DNA from: Alphaproteobacteria bacterium
GTDB lineage: Bacteria > Pseudomonadota > Alphaproteobacteria > Micropepsales > Micropepsaceae
Assembly: GCA_003246795.1 (NCBI GenBank)
Contig: QKCS01000063.1
Location: forward strand, 1 to 6,160
DNA length: 6,160 nucleotides
Reading direction: 5' to 3'
Shown: piece by piece, positions 1 through 5,696 of the stretch
Position numbering within the stretch: position 1 is the first letter of the stretch
Layout of the letters: the number at the start of each line of letters is the position of its first letter
Made by a program: the position numbers and the translations under genes
Notes under the pieces: model-generated
What the model was told of the DNA's origin: nothing
What the model saw: the letters and a program-made list of their open reading frames with translations, nothing else
Databases searched by the model: none

Positions 1-245
1 CGCTATCCCATATCGACTTCTGGAATCTGCCGACCACGGTGCATCGCGCAACGCCCGACGGGATCGACGTCATGCAGGTTTGCGGTGATGGAACGCTGGA
101 TGTCGTCGAAGCGGTGTTTCAAGGCAGTTATCACATCGTGGCCGGCAATTGTGGAGACAAGGAAAGGCTTCGCCCGGTCATCGAAGTGTTCAAGCGGATT
201 GCATGGCCCCATTTGCCCGATAATGTTGACGATTACGTGCTCTGA
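1..245 (+). CDS. Unrecognised protein, C-terminal part only (gene starts left of the window)
   Basis: The frame is open from the left edge (first full codon at 3) to a TGA at 243-245, giving about 80 residues that begin LSHIDFWNLPTT and end PDNVDDYVL. A GTG at 39 could serve as an internal start, but the codons before it read like coding sequence and no ribosome binding site precedes it, so I treat the gene as truncated by the window edge. The visible part is mixed alpha/beta in character, with a Gly/Cys-containing stretch (VCGDGTLDVV) and an acidic C-terminus. I do not recognise a family or catalytic motif. The next gene's ribosome binding site overlaps this stop codon, so the two were probably cotranscribed. 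Codon use is less GC-rich than in the genes further right. The coding call is fairly sure; the function is unknown. Confidence 0.6.
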   Translation, partial: LSHIDFWNLPTTVHRATPDGIDVMQVCGDGTLDVVEAVFQGSYHIVAGNCGDKERLRPVIEVFKRIAWPHLPDNVDDYVL

Positions 246-250
246 GGAGA
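244..250 (+). promoter_or_regulatory. Ribosome binding site of the small broken gene
   Basis: GAGGAGA, seven bases before the ATG at 258. It overlaps the stop codon of the upstream gene, which suggests coupled translation. This is one of the strongest Shine-Dalgarno matches in the window, and it is the main reason for accepting the 43-codon frame at 258 as a real gene start. Confidence 0.6.
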
Positions 251-257
251 ACCGTTC

Positions 258-550
258 ATGGATAAGGACATTGCCCTGATGATCGTGATGACCGCCACCC
301 GATGCGCCAGGGAGGTTGGCGATCTGGCGCCGCTGGTCAAAGAGCACTGCAGCGGAGCGGAATACGAGAAACTGCCGCCACTATCCTAAGTTCTGTAGAC
401 GAGCTAATGAGCGGGTTGCGAGGCCCGGTGTTTGAGATGTTTCCCGAATTGGAGACGGAGGCTGAAAGGCGCCTCGAAAGTACGGGTGGTCTTACTTCTA
501 GACGCCTGCCTCGACTTCGCCGCGATCCCGCCCAGTGGCACTTGCCCTGA
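258..550 (+). pseudogene. Small unrecognised gene with a single-base frameshift near 373
   Basis: An ATG at 258 has an excellent ribosome binding site (GAGGAGA, 244-250) seven bases upstream. Its frame runs 43 codons (MDKDIALMIV... to ...EYEKLPPLS) and stops at 387-389. The coding signal then continues in another frame (ATILSSVDELMSGLRG, FEMFPELETEAERRLE) to a TGA at 548-550. Adding one base around 370-376 joins the halves as EYEKL-AATILSSVDEL and gives one 97-residue, largely helical, acidic protein. The join is smooth, which argues for a lost base (mutation or sequencing error) rather than chance. The last 20 or so residues are Arg-rich and may be out of frame: another frame over 480-563 reads VRVVLLLDACLDFAAIPP, so a second shift near 470-480 is possible. 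It follows the preceding gene by 12 bases, probably in one operon. I do not recognise the family. Confidence 0.5.
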
Positions 551-633
551 TACGGCTGGGGCTTGAAGGCGGATGTCATCGTCGCCGAACCAGCGTATCG
601 TGGAAGTCGCTCCATATTGAAAGGATCCCGGCC

Positions 634-1668
634 ATGGCTTCGAAGATCGTCAACGACCCGCGCATCGATCCCCGCATCAAGGCGATGCTGGGGGCCGCGC
701 CCGATCTGGCGCCGGCGGGCGATGTCGACAACCGCGAACAGCTTCTGGCGGCGGAGAACTCGGCGGCGGCGCAGCAGCGCCGCGCCATGGTCGCCGCCTT
801 CATGCAGATGTGCGACAACGAAGACGTCGCGCCGTCGCGCGGCCTCACCTTTGCGACCGAGACCTTCCGCTCCGAGCCCAACGGCAACACGATCAAGATT
901 CACTACATCCGGTCGGACACGTCCGACGTGCTGCCCTGCGTCTATTACATCCACGGCGGCGGCATGCAGATCATGTCGTGCTTCGACGGCATGTACAAAG
1001 CGTGGGGGCGCATCTTGGCGGCGCAAGGCGTCGCGGTCGCGATGGTCGACTTCCGCAACTGCGTCACGCCGTCGTCGGCGCCGGAGGTCGCGCCCTATCC
1101 GGCGGGGCTCAACGATTGCGTCTCGGGCCTGCGCTGGGTCGCGAGCCACGCGGCGCAGCTCAAGATCGATCCGAAGCGCATCATCATCGCGGGCGAGAGC
1201 GGCGGCGGGAACCTGACGCTCGCCAGCGGCATGAAACTGAAGCGCGACGGCGACCTCGGCGCGATCAAGGGTCTTTACGCGCTCTGTCCCTATATCGCGG
1301 GCCAATGGCCGCTGCCGCAGAACCCGTCGTCCACCGAGAACAACGGCATTCTTCTGGAGCTGCACAACAATCGCGGCGCGATGGCCTATGGGATCGACGC
1401 GTTCAAGGCGCGCGACCCGCTGGCGTGGCCGGGCTTTGCGGGCGACGACGACGTGAAGGGTCTGCCGCCGACGGTCATTCATGTGAACGAATGCGATCCG
1501 CTGCGCGACGAAGGCATCAACTTCTATCGTCTTCTGCTGAAGAACGGCGTGAAGGCGCGCTGCAGGCAGTCCATGGGAACGACGCACGGCGTGGAGCTCT
1601 TCGCGATCGCCTGCCCCGACATCAGCTACGACACCGCGCGCGACATCGCCGCGTTCTGCAGGGGCTAG
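634..1668 (+). CDS. Alpha/beta-hydrolase of the HSL / Abhydrolase_3 family (probable carboxylic ester hydrolase)
   Basis: The protein has 344 residues, a usual length for hormone-sensitive-lipase-type (family IV) esterases. What is visible: the oxyanion-hole motif HGGG at residues 107-110 after a hydrophobic strand (CVYYI); the nucleophile elbow GESGG with Ser189; the acid in NECDPLRDE, Asp288; and His318 in TTHG. The catalytic triad is therefore complete and correctly ordered. The first 50 or so residues are helical (NDPRIDPRIKAMLG) and fit the N-terminal cap of this family. No signal peptide is seen, so it should be cytoplasmic. The frame is open upstream to 535, but the ATG at 634 is chosen because GAAAGGA (619-625) lies eight bases before it and the upstream codons are Arg/His-rich. 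Family members hydrolyse short acyl esters; the actual substrate cannot be read from sequence. A small unknown gene follows 18 bases downstream, probably in the same operon. Confidence 0.93.
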   Translation: MASKIVNDPRIDPRIKAMLGAAPDLAPAGDVDNREQLLAAENSAAAQQRRAMVAAFMQMCDNEDVAPSRGLTFATETFRSEPNGNTIKIHYIRSDTSDVLPCVYYIHGGGMQIMSCFDGMYKAWGRILAAQGVAVAMVDFRNCVTPSSAPEVAPYPAGLNDCVSGLRWVASHAAQLKIDPKRIIIAGESGGGNLTLASGMKLKRDGDLGAIKGLYALCPYIAGQWPLPQNPSSTENNGILLELHNNRGAMAYGIDAFKARDPLAWPGFAGDDDVKGLPPTVIHVNECDPLRDEGINFYRLLLKNGVKARCRQSMGTTHGVELFAIACPDISYDTARDIAAFCRG

Positions 1669-1686
1669 AGTGGACCGAAGGCAGCC

Positions 1687-2070
1687 ATGAGCGATGCACC
1701 GTTGACGCGTGCGCGGTTTCTTCGGGCGCTAAGCGACGTCGCCGAGGGTGACGCCGGCGCCGAGGATTCGACCGCGCGCTTGCGGCGGGCGCTGCTCGAT
1801 TTCGCCTCCGAAACGCCCGACAATCTGAACTGCGCCGCGCTGATTGAAGTCGGCGCCGTCGGATCCGAGATCGGCCTGAAGCTTCGCGAGCGCGATTTGC
1901 CGTTCAGCGAGATTGCGCATGCCATCGAGGACGCACCGATGCCTGAAACGGTTGCGGCCGCCTTTCCGGCTCTCACGGAAGACGATTGGTCCGCCTTCAG
2001 TCGGCTCACGACCTTGATCTACACGCTGCTCACACTCGATATGTCGTCAAACCGGCACGATCCCTCCTGA
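1687..2070 (+). CDS. Unrecognised 127-residue acidic helical protein, in operon with the esterase
   Basis: The ATG at 1687 follows a modest ribosome binding site (GAAGG, 1677-1681) and lies 18 bases after the esterase stop codon, so cotranscription is likely. The product is rich in Ala, Leu, Glu and Asp, has no signal peptide or clear membrane span, and looks mostly helical. A moderately hydrophobic segment near the C-terminus (RLTTLIYTLLTLD) is more like an amphipathic or core helix than a membrane anchor. One cysteine (in LNCAALIEVG) is present. I see no catalytic motif and do not recognise a family. It could be a small partner or regulator of the neighbouring esterase, but only adjacency suggests that. 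The gene ends 15 bases before the convergent acetyltransferase gene. Coding potential is supported by GC-rich third positions and a clean start. Confidence 0.7.
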   Translation: MSDAPLTRARFLRALSDVAEGDAGAEDSTARLRRALLDFASETPDNLNCAALIEVGAVGSEIGLKLRERDLPFSEIAHAIEDAPMPETVAAAFPALTEDDWSAFSRLTTLIYTLLTLDMSSNRHDPS

Positions 2071-2085
2071 CTTCGTTGCGCGCGG

Positions 2086-2511
2086 TTAGAGCTTCTTCGT
2101 CAGCCAGATGTTGGCGTGGCCGCGCGGATAGTCGGGGATGCGGCCGACTTCCTGGTAGCCGAGCTTGGCGTAGAAGCCCGGCGCCTGGAACGCGTGGGTC
2201 GCGAGCACGATCTGCGCGCAGCCGCGCGTGCGCGCTTCGGCTTCGGCGGCGGCGAGCATGGCCTTGCCGCGGCCTTTGCCGCGTTCGGCCTCGGCGACCC
2301 AGAGCAATTTGACCTCGCACGTGCCGCCCCAGGTGTGGCCGCTCAAACCCGCGATCAAGTTCCCGGCCGCGTCCTTTTCGAAGATCGCAAGCAGGCGTCC
2401 GTCGTCGATGCCGGTCGCTGCGACGTTGAAGGCGTAGATCCGTTCGTCGAGCGCGGCGAGATCGTCCGTGCTCGGATCGTCGACGACGCGCAGGCGGGAC
2501 ACGGCGATCAC
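2086..2511 (-). CDS. GNAT-family N-acetyltransferase
   Basis: The protein has 141 residues, about the size of a single GNAT domain. Members transfer an acetyl group from acetyl-CoA to an amine. The acetyl-CoA-binding motif A is clear: strand VKLLWV (about 67-72), then the pyrophosphate loop RGKGRG at 77-82 and a following helix (KAMLAAAEAEA). The C-terminal part has strand QIVLATH and the typical FYAKLGYQ (113-120). The longer open frame (to 2640) overlaps the methyltransferase gene and begins with Arg-rich shadow sequence. I therefore choose the GTG at 2511-2509, which overlaps the methyltransferase TGA in a GTGA arrangement typical of translational coupling. Another GTG lies three codons further in (2502). 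The substrate is not predictable. The gene is the second of a two-gene minus-strand unit and converges on the 127-residue protein gene with only a 15-base gap. Confidence 0.9.
   Translation of the reverse strand: MIAVSRLRVVDDPSTDDLAALDERIYAFNVAATGIDDGRLLAIFEKDAAGNLIAGLSGHTWGGTCEVKLLWVAEAERGKGRGKAMLAAAEAEARTRGCAQIVLATHAFQAPGFYAKLGYQEVGRIPDYPRGHANIWLTKKL
2508..2511 (-). other. GTGA stop/start overlap coupling methyltransferase and acetyltransferase genes
   Basis: On the minus strand the four bases 2511-2508 read GTGA. The GTG starts the acetyltransferase and the TGA ends the methyltransferase. Such overlaps usually mark ribosome re-initiation and similar expression levels of the two products. 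Confidence 0.7.
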
Positions 2512-3242
2512 GCGGGCTTGCGGTAGAGCGAGACGTGCATCTCGCTTTTGGCGGTGAAGGGCGCGCGGTCCCATCCGCCCCAGCGTTCTTCGAGGGCGAG
2601 GCCCGCGAGTTGGGCCATCAGGTCGATCTCCGACGGCCATGCATAGCGCATCGGCAACGGCGTCAGGCGCATGCCGCCGGCGTCGAGGCGGATGTATTGA
2701 TAGTCCACGCGCTGGGCGATGGGGTCGTGCAGCCCGGTCTCCAACGTCACGCCGTTGAAATCGACCGCCATCGGGCGGACGATCGCGCCGTCCTTGAACC
2801 GCGCGACGTCGGGCACGAACGTTTCGACCAGGAATGCGCCGCCCGGATTCAAACGCTCGCCGACGCGGGCGAAGCAGCGGACTTGCGCTTCCTGCGTCGT
2901 CAGGTTGAACAACGCGTTGAAGGCGAGGAACACGAAGTCGAACGTGCCGTCGACGGCGATTTCGGCCATGTCGCCGATCGCGACCTTGATCTTGTCGCCG
3001 CCGGGCTTCGCGCGCAGGCGGGCGACCATGTCGGGCGAGGCGTCGAGACCCTCGATGGCAACGCCGCGGCGCGCGAGCGGCAGCGCGAGCCGGCCGATGC
3101 CGATCGCAAGCTCCAGCGTGCGGCCGCGTCCTGCGAGCGACGCCAACAACTCGACCGCGGCCTCCGTGGTGCCCGGGTCGTGCAGCGCATCGTAATCGGC
3201 GGCGTTCAGGCGGCCGAAGGTTTCGGGTCCGTAGCCTTTCAT
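2508..3242 (-). CDS. Class I SAM-dependent methyltransferase
   Basis: The protein has 244 residues with the Rossmann-type methyltransferase motifs in order: SAM-binding motif I LELAIGIGR (43-51); the acidic residue binding the SAM ribose, Asp67 in GLDASPDMV; motif III-like IGDMAEI (89-95); motif IV FDFVFLAFNALFNL (101-114); and the post-motif LNPGGAFLVE (131-140). This is the small-molecule-type (Methyltransf_25/11-like) fold. The C-terminal half (IRLDAGGMRLTPLPMRYAWP) is an antiparallel segment that probably covers the substrate pocket. The acceptor is unknown. The ATG at 3242-3240 is chosen over the frame's upstream extension because GAAGGAGA sits just before it with suitable spacing. The stop codon overlaps the GTG of the acetyltransferase gene, so the pair is probably one operon. 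The product should be cytoplasmic. Confidence 0.92.
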   Translation of the reverse strand: MKGYGPETFGRLNAADYDALHDPGTTEAAVELLASLAGRGRTLELAIGIGRLALPLARRGVAIEGLDASPDMVARLRAKPGGDKIKVAIGDMAEIAVDGTFDFVFLAFNALFNLTTQEAQVRCFARVGERLNPGGAFLVETFVPDVARFKDGAIVRPMAVDFNGVTLETGLHDPIAQRVDYQYIRLDAGGMRLTPLPMRYAWPSEIDLMAQLAGLALEERWGGWDRAPFTAKSEMHVSLYRKPA

Positions 3243-3383
3243 CGCGTCTCCTTCAGACGGGCCGCGTTGTAGCACGCTCGCGGATTCCGGGCGTCGTCCA
3301 AATTCTCGCGCGGGGCGCGGCGCGCGTTATGCTTGAGGTGTGACGCCGCCGTCGGCTTAGCTGAGCCTCGGGGCAAAGGGCGC
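3243..3383. promoter_or_regulatory. Divergent intergenic region between the methyltransferase and CPBP genes
   Basis: These 141 bases separate two divergent genes and so must hold the start signals for both, unless the CPBP gene uses its upstream TTG at 3333. The methyltransferase ribosome binding site lies at 3247-3254 (GAAGGAGA read on the minus strand). A TATGCT at 3328-3333 resembles a -10 box for the plus strand, but I see no matching -35 box at normal spacing. On the minus strand TACAAC near 3270 is a weak -10 candidate. The stretch 3306-3327 is a run of alternating G and C. No clear operator palindrome was found. Confidence 0.35.
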
Positions 3384-4196
3384 GTGACGTTTCAAGTTGC
3401 GTACGAGTGGCTCGTTTGGGTGATGGCGGGGATAGGCGCGTGGGCGCCGGTGATCGCCGCCGTCGTCGCGCTGTGGGTGACGTTCGCCGTCGCCATACGA
3501 ACGGGTGCGTTGTTTCGCGGCGTCGGGCAGGCGCGGCTCGCGAGCTATTTCGAATACATCGCGTTTCACGTCGGTCTCGTCGGATTCGTCCTTCTGGTCC
3601 GCGTGCTCAGAGAGGCGACGGGCGATGCGCATGCGCTTGCCGACCTGCTCATCGACATCGGGCTTTGGCCGGACGTGGCGGATCTCGGCACGATCGCCGT
3701 CACGACCGCGCTGCTCTTCGGCGTCTTCACGGTGATTGGCGGGGTGAGCGACCGCATCTCGGACTGGGCCGGCGAAACGACGTCGCCCGTCATGATCGCG
3801 ATGCGCCCGCGGACGCTGATCGAGCGGTTCACCTGGGTGAGCGTCGTCTCGCCGACCGCGGGCTTTTGCGAGGAGTTCATCTTCCGCGGCGTGCTTTTCG
3901 TCCTTCTGCTCGATCTGAGCGGGGACTTGGTGATCGCGACCGCGCTCAGCAGTCTAGCGTTCGGTGTCGGTCACGCGGGATACGGTCTGACGTGGACCGT
4001 GGGGTCGACCGTCTTCGGCGCGGTCGCGGCGCTCAGCGTCGTGGCGAGCGGATCGCTGTGGCCCGCGATCATCGCCCACGCGCTCTATGACATGACGGTC
4101 TTCTTCATCTTCGAAGACCAGGTGCCCGACGATTACGACGAGCCGGTCACCGCGCGGGCCAATGTTTTCAGACGGCTGGTGCTGCCGCTGCGGTGA
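3384..4196 (+). CDS. CPBP-family intramembrane metalloprotease-like protein (CAAX protease / Abi domain)
   Basis: The protein has about 270 residues and roughly seven hydrophobic segments (near 11-38, 57-75, 101-120, 151-178, 180-199, 207-225 and 227-245). The CPBP (Rce1-type) motifs are all present: EEFIFRG with Glu163, Glu164 and Arg168 (EExxxR); FGVGH with His197; and HALYD with His232 and Asp236 (HxxxD/N). The metal site therefore looks intact. Eukaryotic Rce1 trims CAAX-prenylated proteins; bacterial members act in roles such as peptide maturation or self-immunity, and most are uncharacterised. Substrates cannot be inferred here and no bacteriocin-like gene is adjacent. The start is uncertain. 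GTG at 3384 is chosen because AAAGGG (3375-3380) precedes it, though spacing is tight. TTG at 3333 and ATG at 3423 are alternatives. The tail after the last membrane segment is acidic, then basic. The gene is divergent from the methyltransferase. Confidence 0.88.
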   Translation: MTFQVAYEWLVWVMAGIGAWAPVIAAVVALWVTFAVAIRTGALFRGVGQARLASYFEYIAFHVGLVGFVLLVRVLREATGDAHALADLLIDIGLWPDVADLGTIAVTTALLFGVFTVIGGVSDRISDWAGETTSPVMIAMRPRTLIERFTWVSVVSPTAGFCEEFIFRGVLFVLLLDLSGDLVIATALSSLAFGVGHAGYGLTWTVGSTVFGAVAALSVVASGSLWPAIIAHALYDMTVFFIFEDQVPDDYDEPVTARANVFRRLVLPLR

Positions 4197-4203
4197 TGAT
4201 CAC

Positions 4204-4247
4204 GCGGAGTGCGCGGACAGACCGGCCCGTGGTTCCGCGCCTTCCGC
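4204..4247. terminator. Strong hairpin between convergent genes, probable bidirectional terminator
   Basis: The left arm 4204-4217 (GCGGAGTGCGCGGA) pairs with the right arm 4234-4247 (TCCGCGCCTTCCGC). The result is a 14-position stem with one G-T pair and one mismatch, and three further pairs are possible inside the loop (4221-4223 with 4231-4233). It lies in the 54-base gap between the stop codons of the convergent CPBP and FGE genes, where a shared terminator is expected. No run of T follows on either side, so it is not a textbook intrinsic terminator. In GC-rich bacteria such hairpins may still stop transcription or protect 3' ends. Confidence 0.5.
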
Positions 4248-4250
4248 AGC

Positions 4251-5246
4251 TCATTCCTCTCCACTCGGGTTCTGTTGCATGCTCACCGTGCGGAAGCCGA
4301 TGTGGTTGGTGCCGAGGCCGGTGTCTTGGGCGTGGCGCGCGGCGGGGCGGTAGCGGCGGCAGTAGTCGGCGGCGCACAGATACGAGCCGCCTTTGATTAC
4401 GCCGACGGGCATGTCGGGTTGGCGCGGGTCGAAGCCGTTCGGCGCCGCGCGCTTGGCGGCCGCGTCGACGCGGTGCGCGGGATAGTACGGATCGGCCGTC
4501 CATTCCCAGACGTTGCCGATCATGTCGTGGAGGCCGTAGCCGTTCGCGGCGTAGCAGCCGACGGGCGCGCGGCCGGTGTGGCCGTCGTCGCCGGTGTCGA
4601 CGAGCGGGAAGACGCCTTGCCAGGTGTTGGCCATGAACGTGCCCGCGGGGGTGAGCGCGTCGCCCCAGGCGTATTCTTTGCCGTCGAGGCCGCCGCGCGC
4701 GGCGTATTCCCATTGCGTCTCGGTGGGAAGCGCGCGGTGCGCCCATGCCGCGTAGGCGCGCGCGTCTTCGAGCGAGACTTGGACGACGGGGTCGTCGTCG
4801 CGGCCTTCGATGGTGGAGGCGGGGCCGTCGGGATGGCGCCAGCTTGCGCCTTCGACGAAGCCCCATGATGTCCCCGTAAAGACGGCCGAGCCCGGCGCCT
4901 TGAAGCCGAGCTCGGTCGCGCGTTCGGCGCTCGTCACGTAGCCGGTCGCCGCGACGAAGCGGGCGAACGCGGCGTTGGTGACTTCGTGCGTGTCGATGTC
5001 GAAGGGCTCGACCGCGAGGCGTTGCGTGGGTCCTTCCTCCGGGTACTGATCGTTTGCGCCCATCGTGAAGGCGCCCGCGGGCACCGCCGCGCGTTCGGGC
5101 GCGCCCGCTTTCCAGCAGCTTTCGGTGGAGGCGGGTTCCTTCGCGCCGAACGCGCCGCTCAACGCCACGGCCAACGCCGCGACGCCGAGCGCGGCGAAGG
5201 CGCCCGCGATGATCCAGATGCGGCCCACGATCAAGGACTCCGGCAT
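4251..5246 (-). CDS. Formylglycine-generating enzyme (FGE / SUMF1 family), membrane-anchored
   Basis: The protein has about 331 residues. FGE oxidises a cysteine in the CxPxR motif of type I sulfatases to formylglycine, using copper and O2. Family signs: AGAFTMGAND near the N-terminus, HEVTNAAFARFV, WRHPDGP followed by STI, LPTETQWEYAARGGL, YGLHDMIGNVWEW, and the C-terminal GGSYLCAADYC followed by RYRPAAR and NHIGFR. Both active-site cysteines (291 and 296; codons at 4376-4374 and 4361-4359) and the serine two residues before the first are kept. This separates true FGEs from related proteins sharing only the fold. Residues about 8-34 form one hydrophobic segment (WIIAGAFAALGVAALAVAL), so the catalytic domain probably faces the periplasm, tethered to the inner membrane. 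ATG at 5246 is chosen; GTG at 5261 or GTG at 5228 (GGAG nine bases upstream) are possible. No sulfatase gene is visible nearby. Confidence 0.9.
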   Translation of the reverse strand: MPESLIVGRIWIIAGAFAALGVAALAVALSGAFGAKEPASTESCWKAGAPERAAVPAGAFTMGANDQYPEEGPTQRLAVEPFDIDTHEVTNAAFARFVAATGYVTSAERATELGFKAPGSAVFTGTSWGFVEGASWRHPDGPASTIEGRDDDPVVQVSLEDARAYAAWAHRALPTETQWEYAARGGLDGKEYAWGDALTPAGTFMANTWQGVFPLVDTGDDGHTGRAPVGCYAANGYGLHDMIGNVWEWTADPYYPAHRVDAAAKRAAPNGFDPRQPDMPVGVIKGGSYLCAADYCRRYRPAARHAQDTGLGTNHIGFRTVSMQQNPSGEE

Positions 5247-5420
5247 GGGCGATGGTCGCACGCGCGCGGTCCGGCGCAGAAGGGCGGGGCAGTCTTCATG
5301 GATGCGTAACGATTGCGGTCGCGGGCGGTGCGCGCATGGTTGCCCCGGCGTTCAGGTTGTTTCGAAGTTATTAGCATTGCTCGAATACACTTGGCAGACG
5401 TAACGCAAGGGGAAGCTGCC
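5247..5420. promoter_or_regulatory. Divergent intergenic region between the FGE and 72-residue protein genes
   Basis: These 174 bases separate divergent starts. The left part is GC-rich. The part from about 5351 to 5400 is clearly more AT-rich than its surroundings, as expected of a promoter. A weak sigma-70-like pair for the plus strand is TTGTTT (5357-5362) and TCGAAT (5381-5386) with an 18-base spacer, placing the transcript start shortly before the ribosome binding site AAGGGG (5407-5412). The boxes TTCGAA and CTCGAA here also form a short inverted repeat (TTCGA at 5361-5365, TCGAA at 5381-5385). I see no good promoter or ribosome binding site for the FGE side. Confidence 0.25.
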
Positions 5421-5639
5421 ATGTTGATCAGGCAGGTCGTTGCTCTCAGGGGGGCACTCAGTTCCGGCGAGGCGTTGCATGCCGTGCTGCCGCCGCCGTG
5501 GAAAGTCATTTACGTTCAGCCCGCGCTCAGCGCGGCGGTTTGCGAGGCGAGCGCGCCGGACTATGCCGCCGGCGAAGCGTTGAAAGACGTGCTGAAGAAA
5601 GCCATACGCAACGCGCTCGCCGTCGCGCGCGCCGCGTAA
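5421..5639 (+). CDS. Unrecognised 72-residue protein
   Basis: The ATG at 5421 has a good ribosome binding site (AAGGGG, 5407-5412) eight bases upstream, and the frame ends with TAA at 5637-5639. An in-frame extension back to 5313 is open, but its residues are Arg-rich and it lacks a ribosome binding site, so I reject it. The protein starts with a hydrophobic-basic stretch (MLIRQVVALRGAL), has a Pro-rich turn followed by a short strand (PPPWKVIYVQPAL), one cysteine, and ends in a basic amphipathic helix (ALKDVLKKAIRNALAVARAA). There is no clear signal peptide or membrane span. I do not recognise a family. It is transcribed away from the FGE gene, probably as a single-gene unit, and converges on the beta-barrel gene 57 bases later. 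The start signal and AT-rich upstream region make it a likely real gene; its function is unknown. Confidence 0.6.
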   Translation: MLIRQVVALRGALSSGEALHAVLPPPWKVIYVQPALSAAVCEASAPDYAAGEALKDVLKKAIRNALAVARAA

Positions 5640-5658
5640 GGCCGCCGGATCGCATCGG

Positions 5659-5671
5659 CGCCGGTCCGGCG
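5659..5671. terminator. Short GC hairpin in a convergent gap, possible terminator
   Basis: CGCCGG-T-CCGGCG is a perfect inverted repeat in the 57-base gap between two convergent stop codons. The usable stem is about five base pairs with a three-base loop, and no T run follows. A partial repeat of the same words (GTCCGGCGTC) comes directly after. It may act as a weak bidirectional terminator, but in DNA this GC-rich such a palindrome can arise by chance. Confidence 0.3.
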
Positions 5672-5696
5672 TCCGGCGTCGCACCCGCATGCGCGG

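Noticed and set aside
551..633. A short reading stretch (LKADVIVAEPAYRG) between the broken gene and the esterase, as a third gene fragment
   Set aside because: It is too short, has no start signal and leads out of frame into the esterase gene; I cannot tell it from chance.
337..1587. A 416-codon open frame on the minus strand across the esterase gene
   Set aside because: It is antisense to a gene with a complete catalytic triad, and its product is an Arg/Ala/Val/Asp/His-rich string with no motif, as expected for a shadow frame in GC-rich DNA.
2512..2640. N-terminal extension of the acetyltransferase by 43 codons
   Set aside because: The extension is Arg/Pro-rich, overlaps the methyltransferase gene and lies outside the GNAT fold; the GTGA overlap gives a better start.
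2535..3272. A 245-codon open frame on the plus strand across the methyltransferase gene
   Set aside because: It is antisense to clear SAM-binding motifs and its composition is low-complexity Arg/Ala/Val/Glu; no ribosome binding site supports it.
3329..3343. A tiny ATG-to-TGA frame (four codons) before the CPBP gene, as a possible leader peptide
   Set aside because: It has no ribosome binding site and no run of regulatory codons; an ATG and TGA this close can occur by chance.
3384..4196. The CPBP protein as an abortive-infection or bacteriocin-immunity gene in a defence locus
   Set aside because: The Abi name for this domain is historical. No toxin, bacteriocin, restriction or other defence gene lies in the window, so a defence role is not supported.
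4168..4866. A 232-codon minus-strand frame and a 219-codon plus-strand frame (4209-4868) over the FGE gene
   Set aside because: Both lie over the FGE coding region; one is extremely Arg-rich and neither has recognisable motifs.
5313..5420. N-terminal extension of the 72-residue protein by 36 codons
   Set aside because: It lacks a ribosome binding site and its residues are Arg-rich; the ATG at 5421 has a good site, and the AT-rich stretch before it looks like a promoter.
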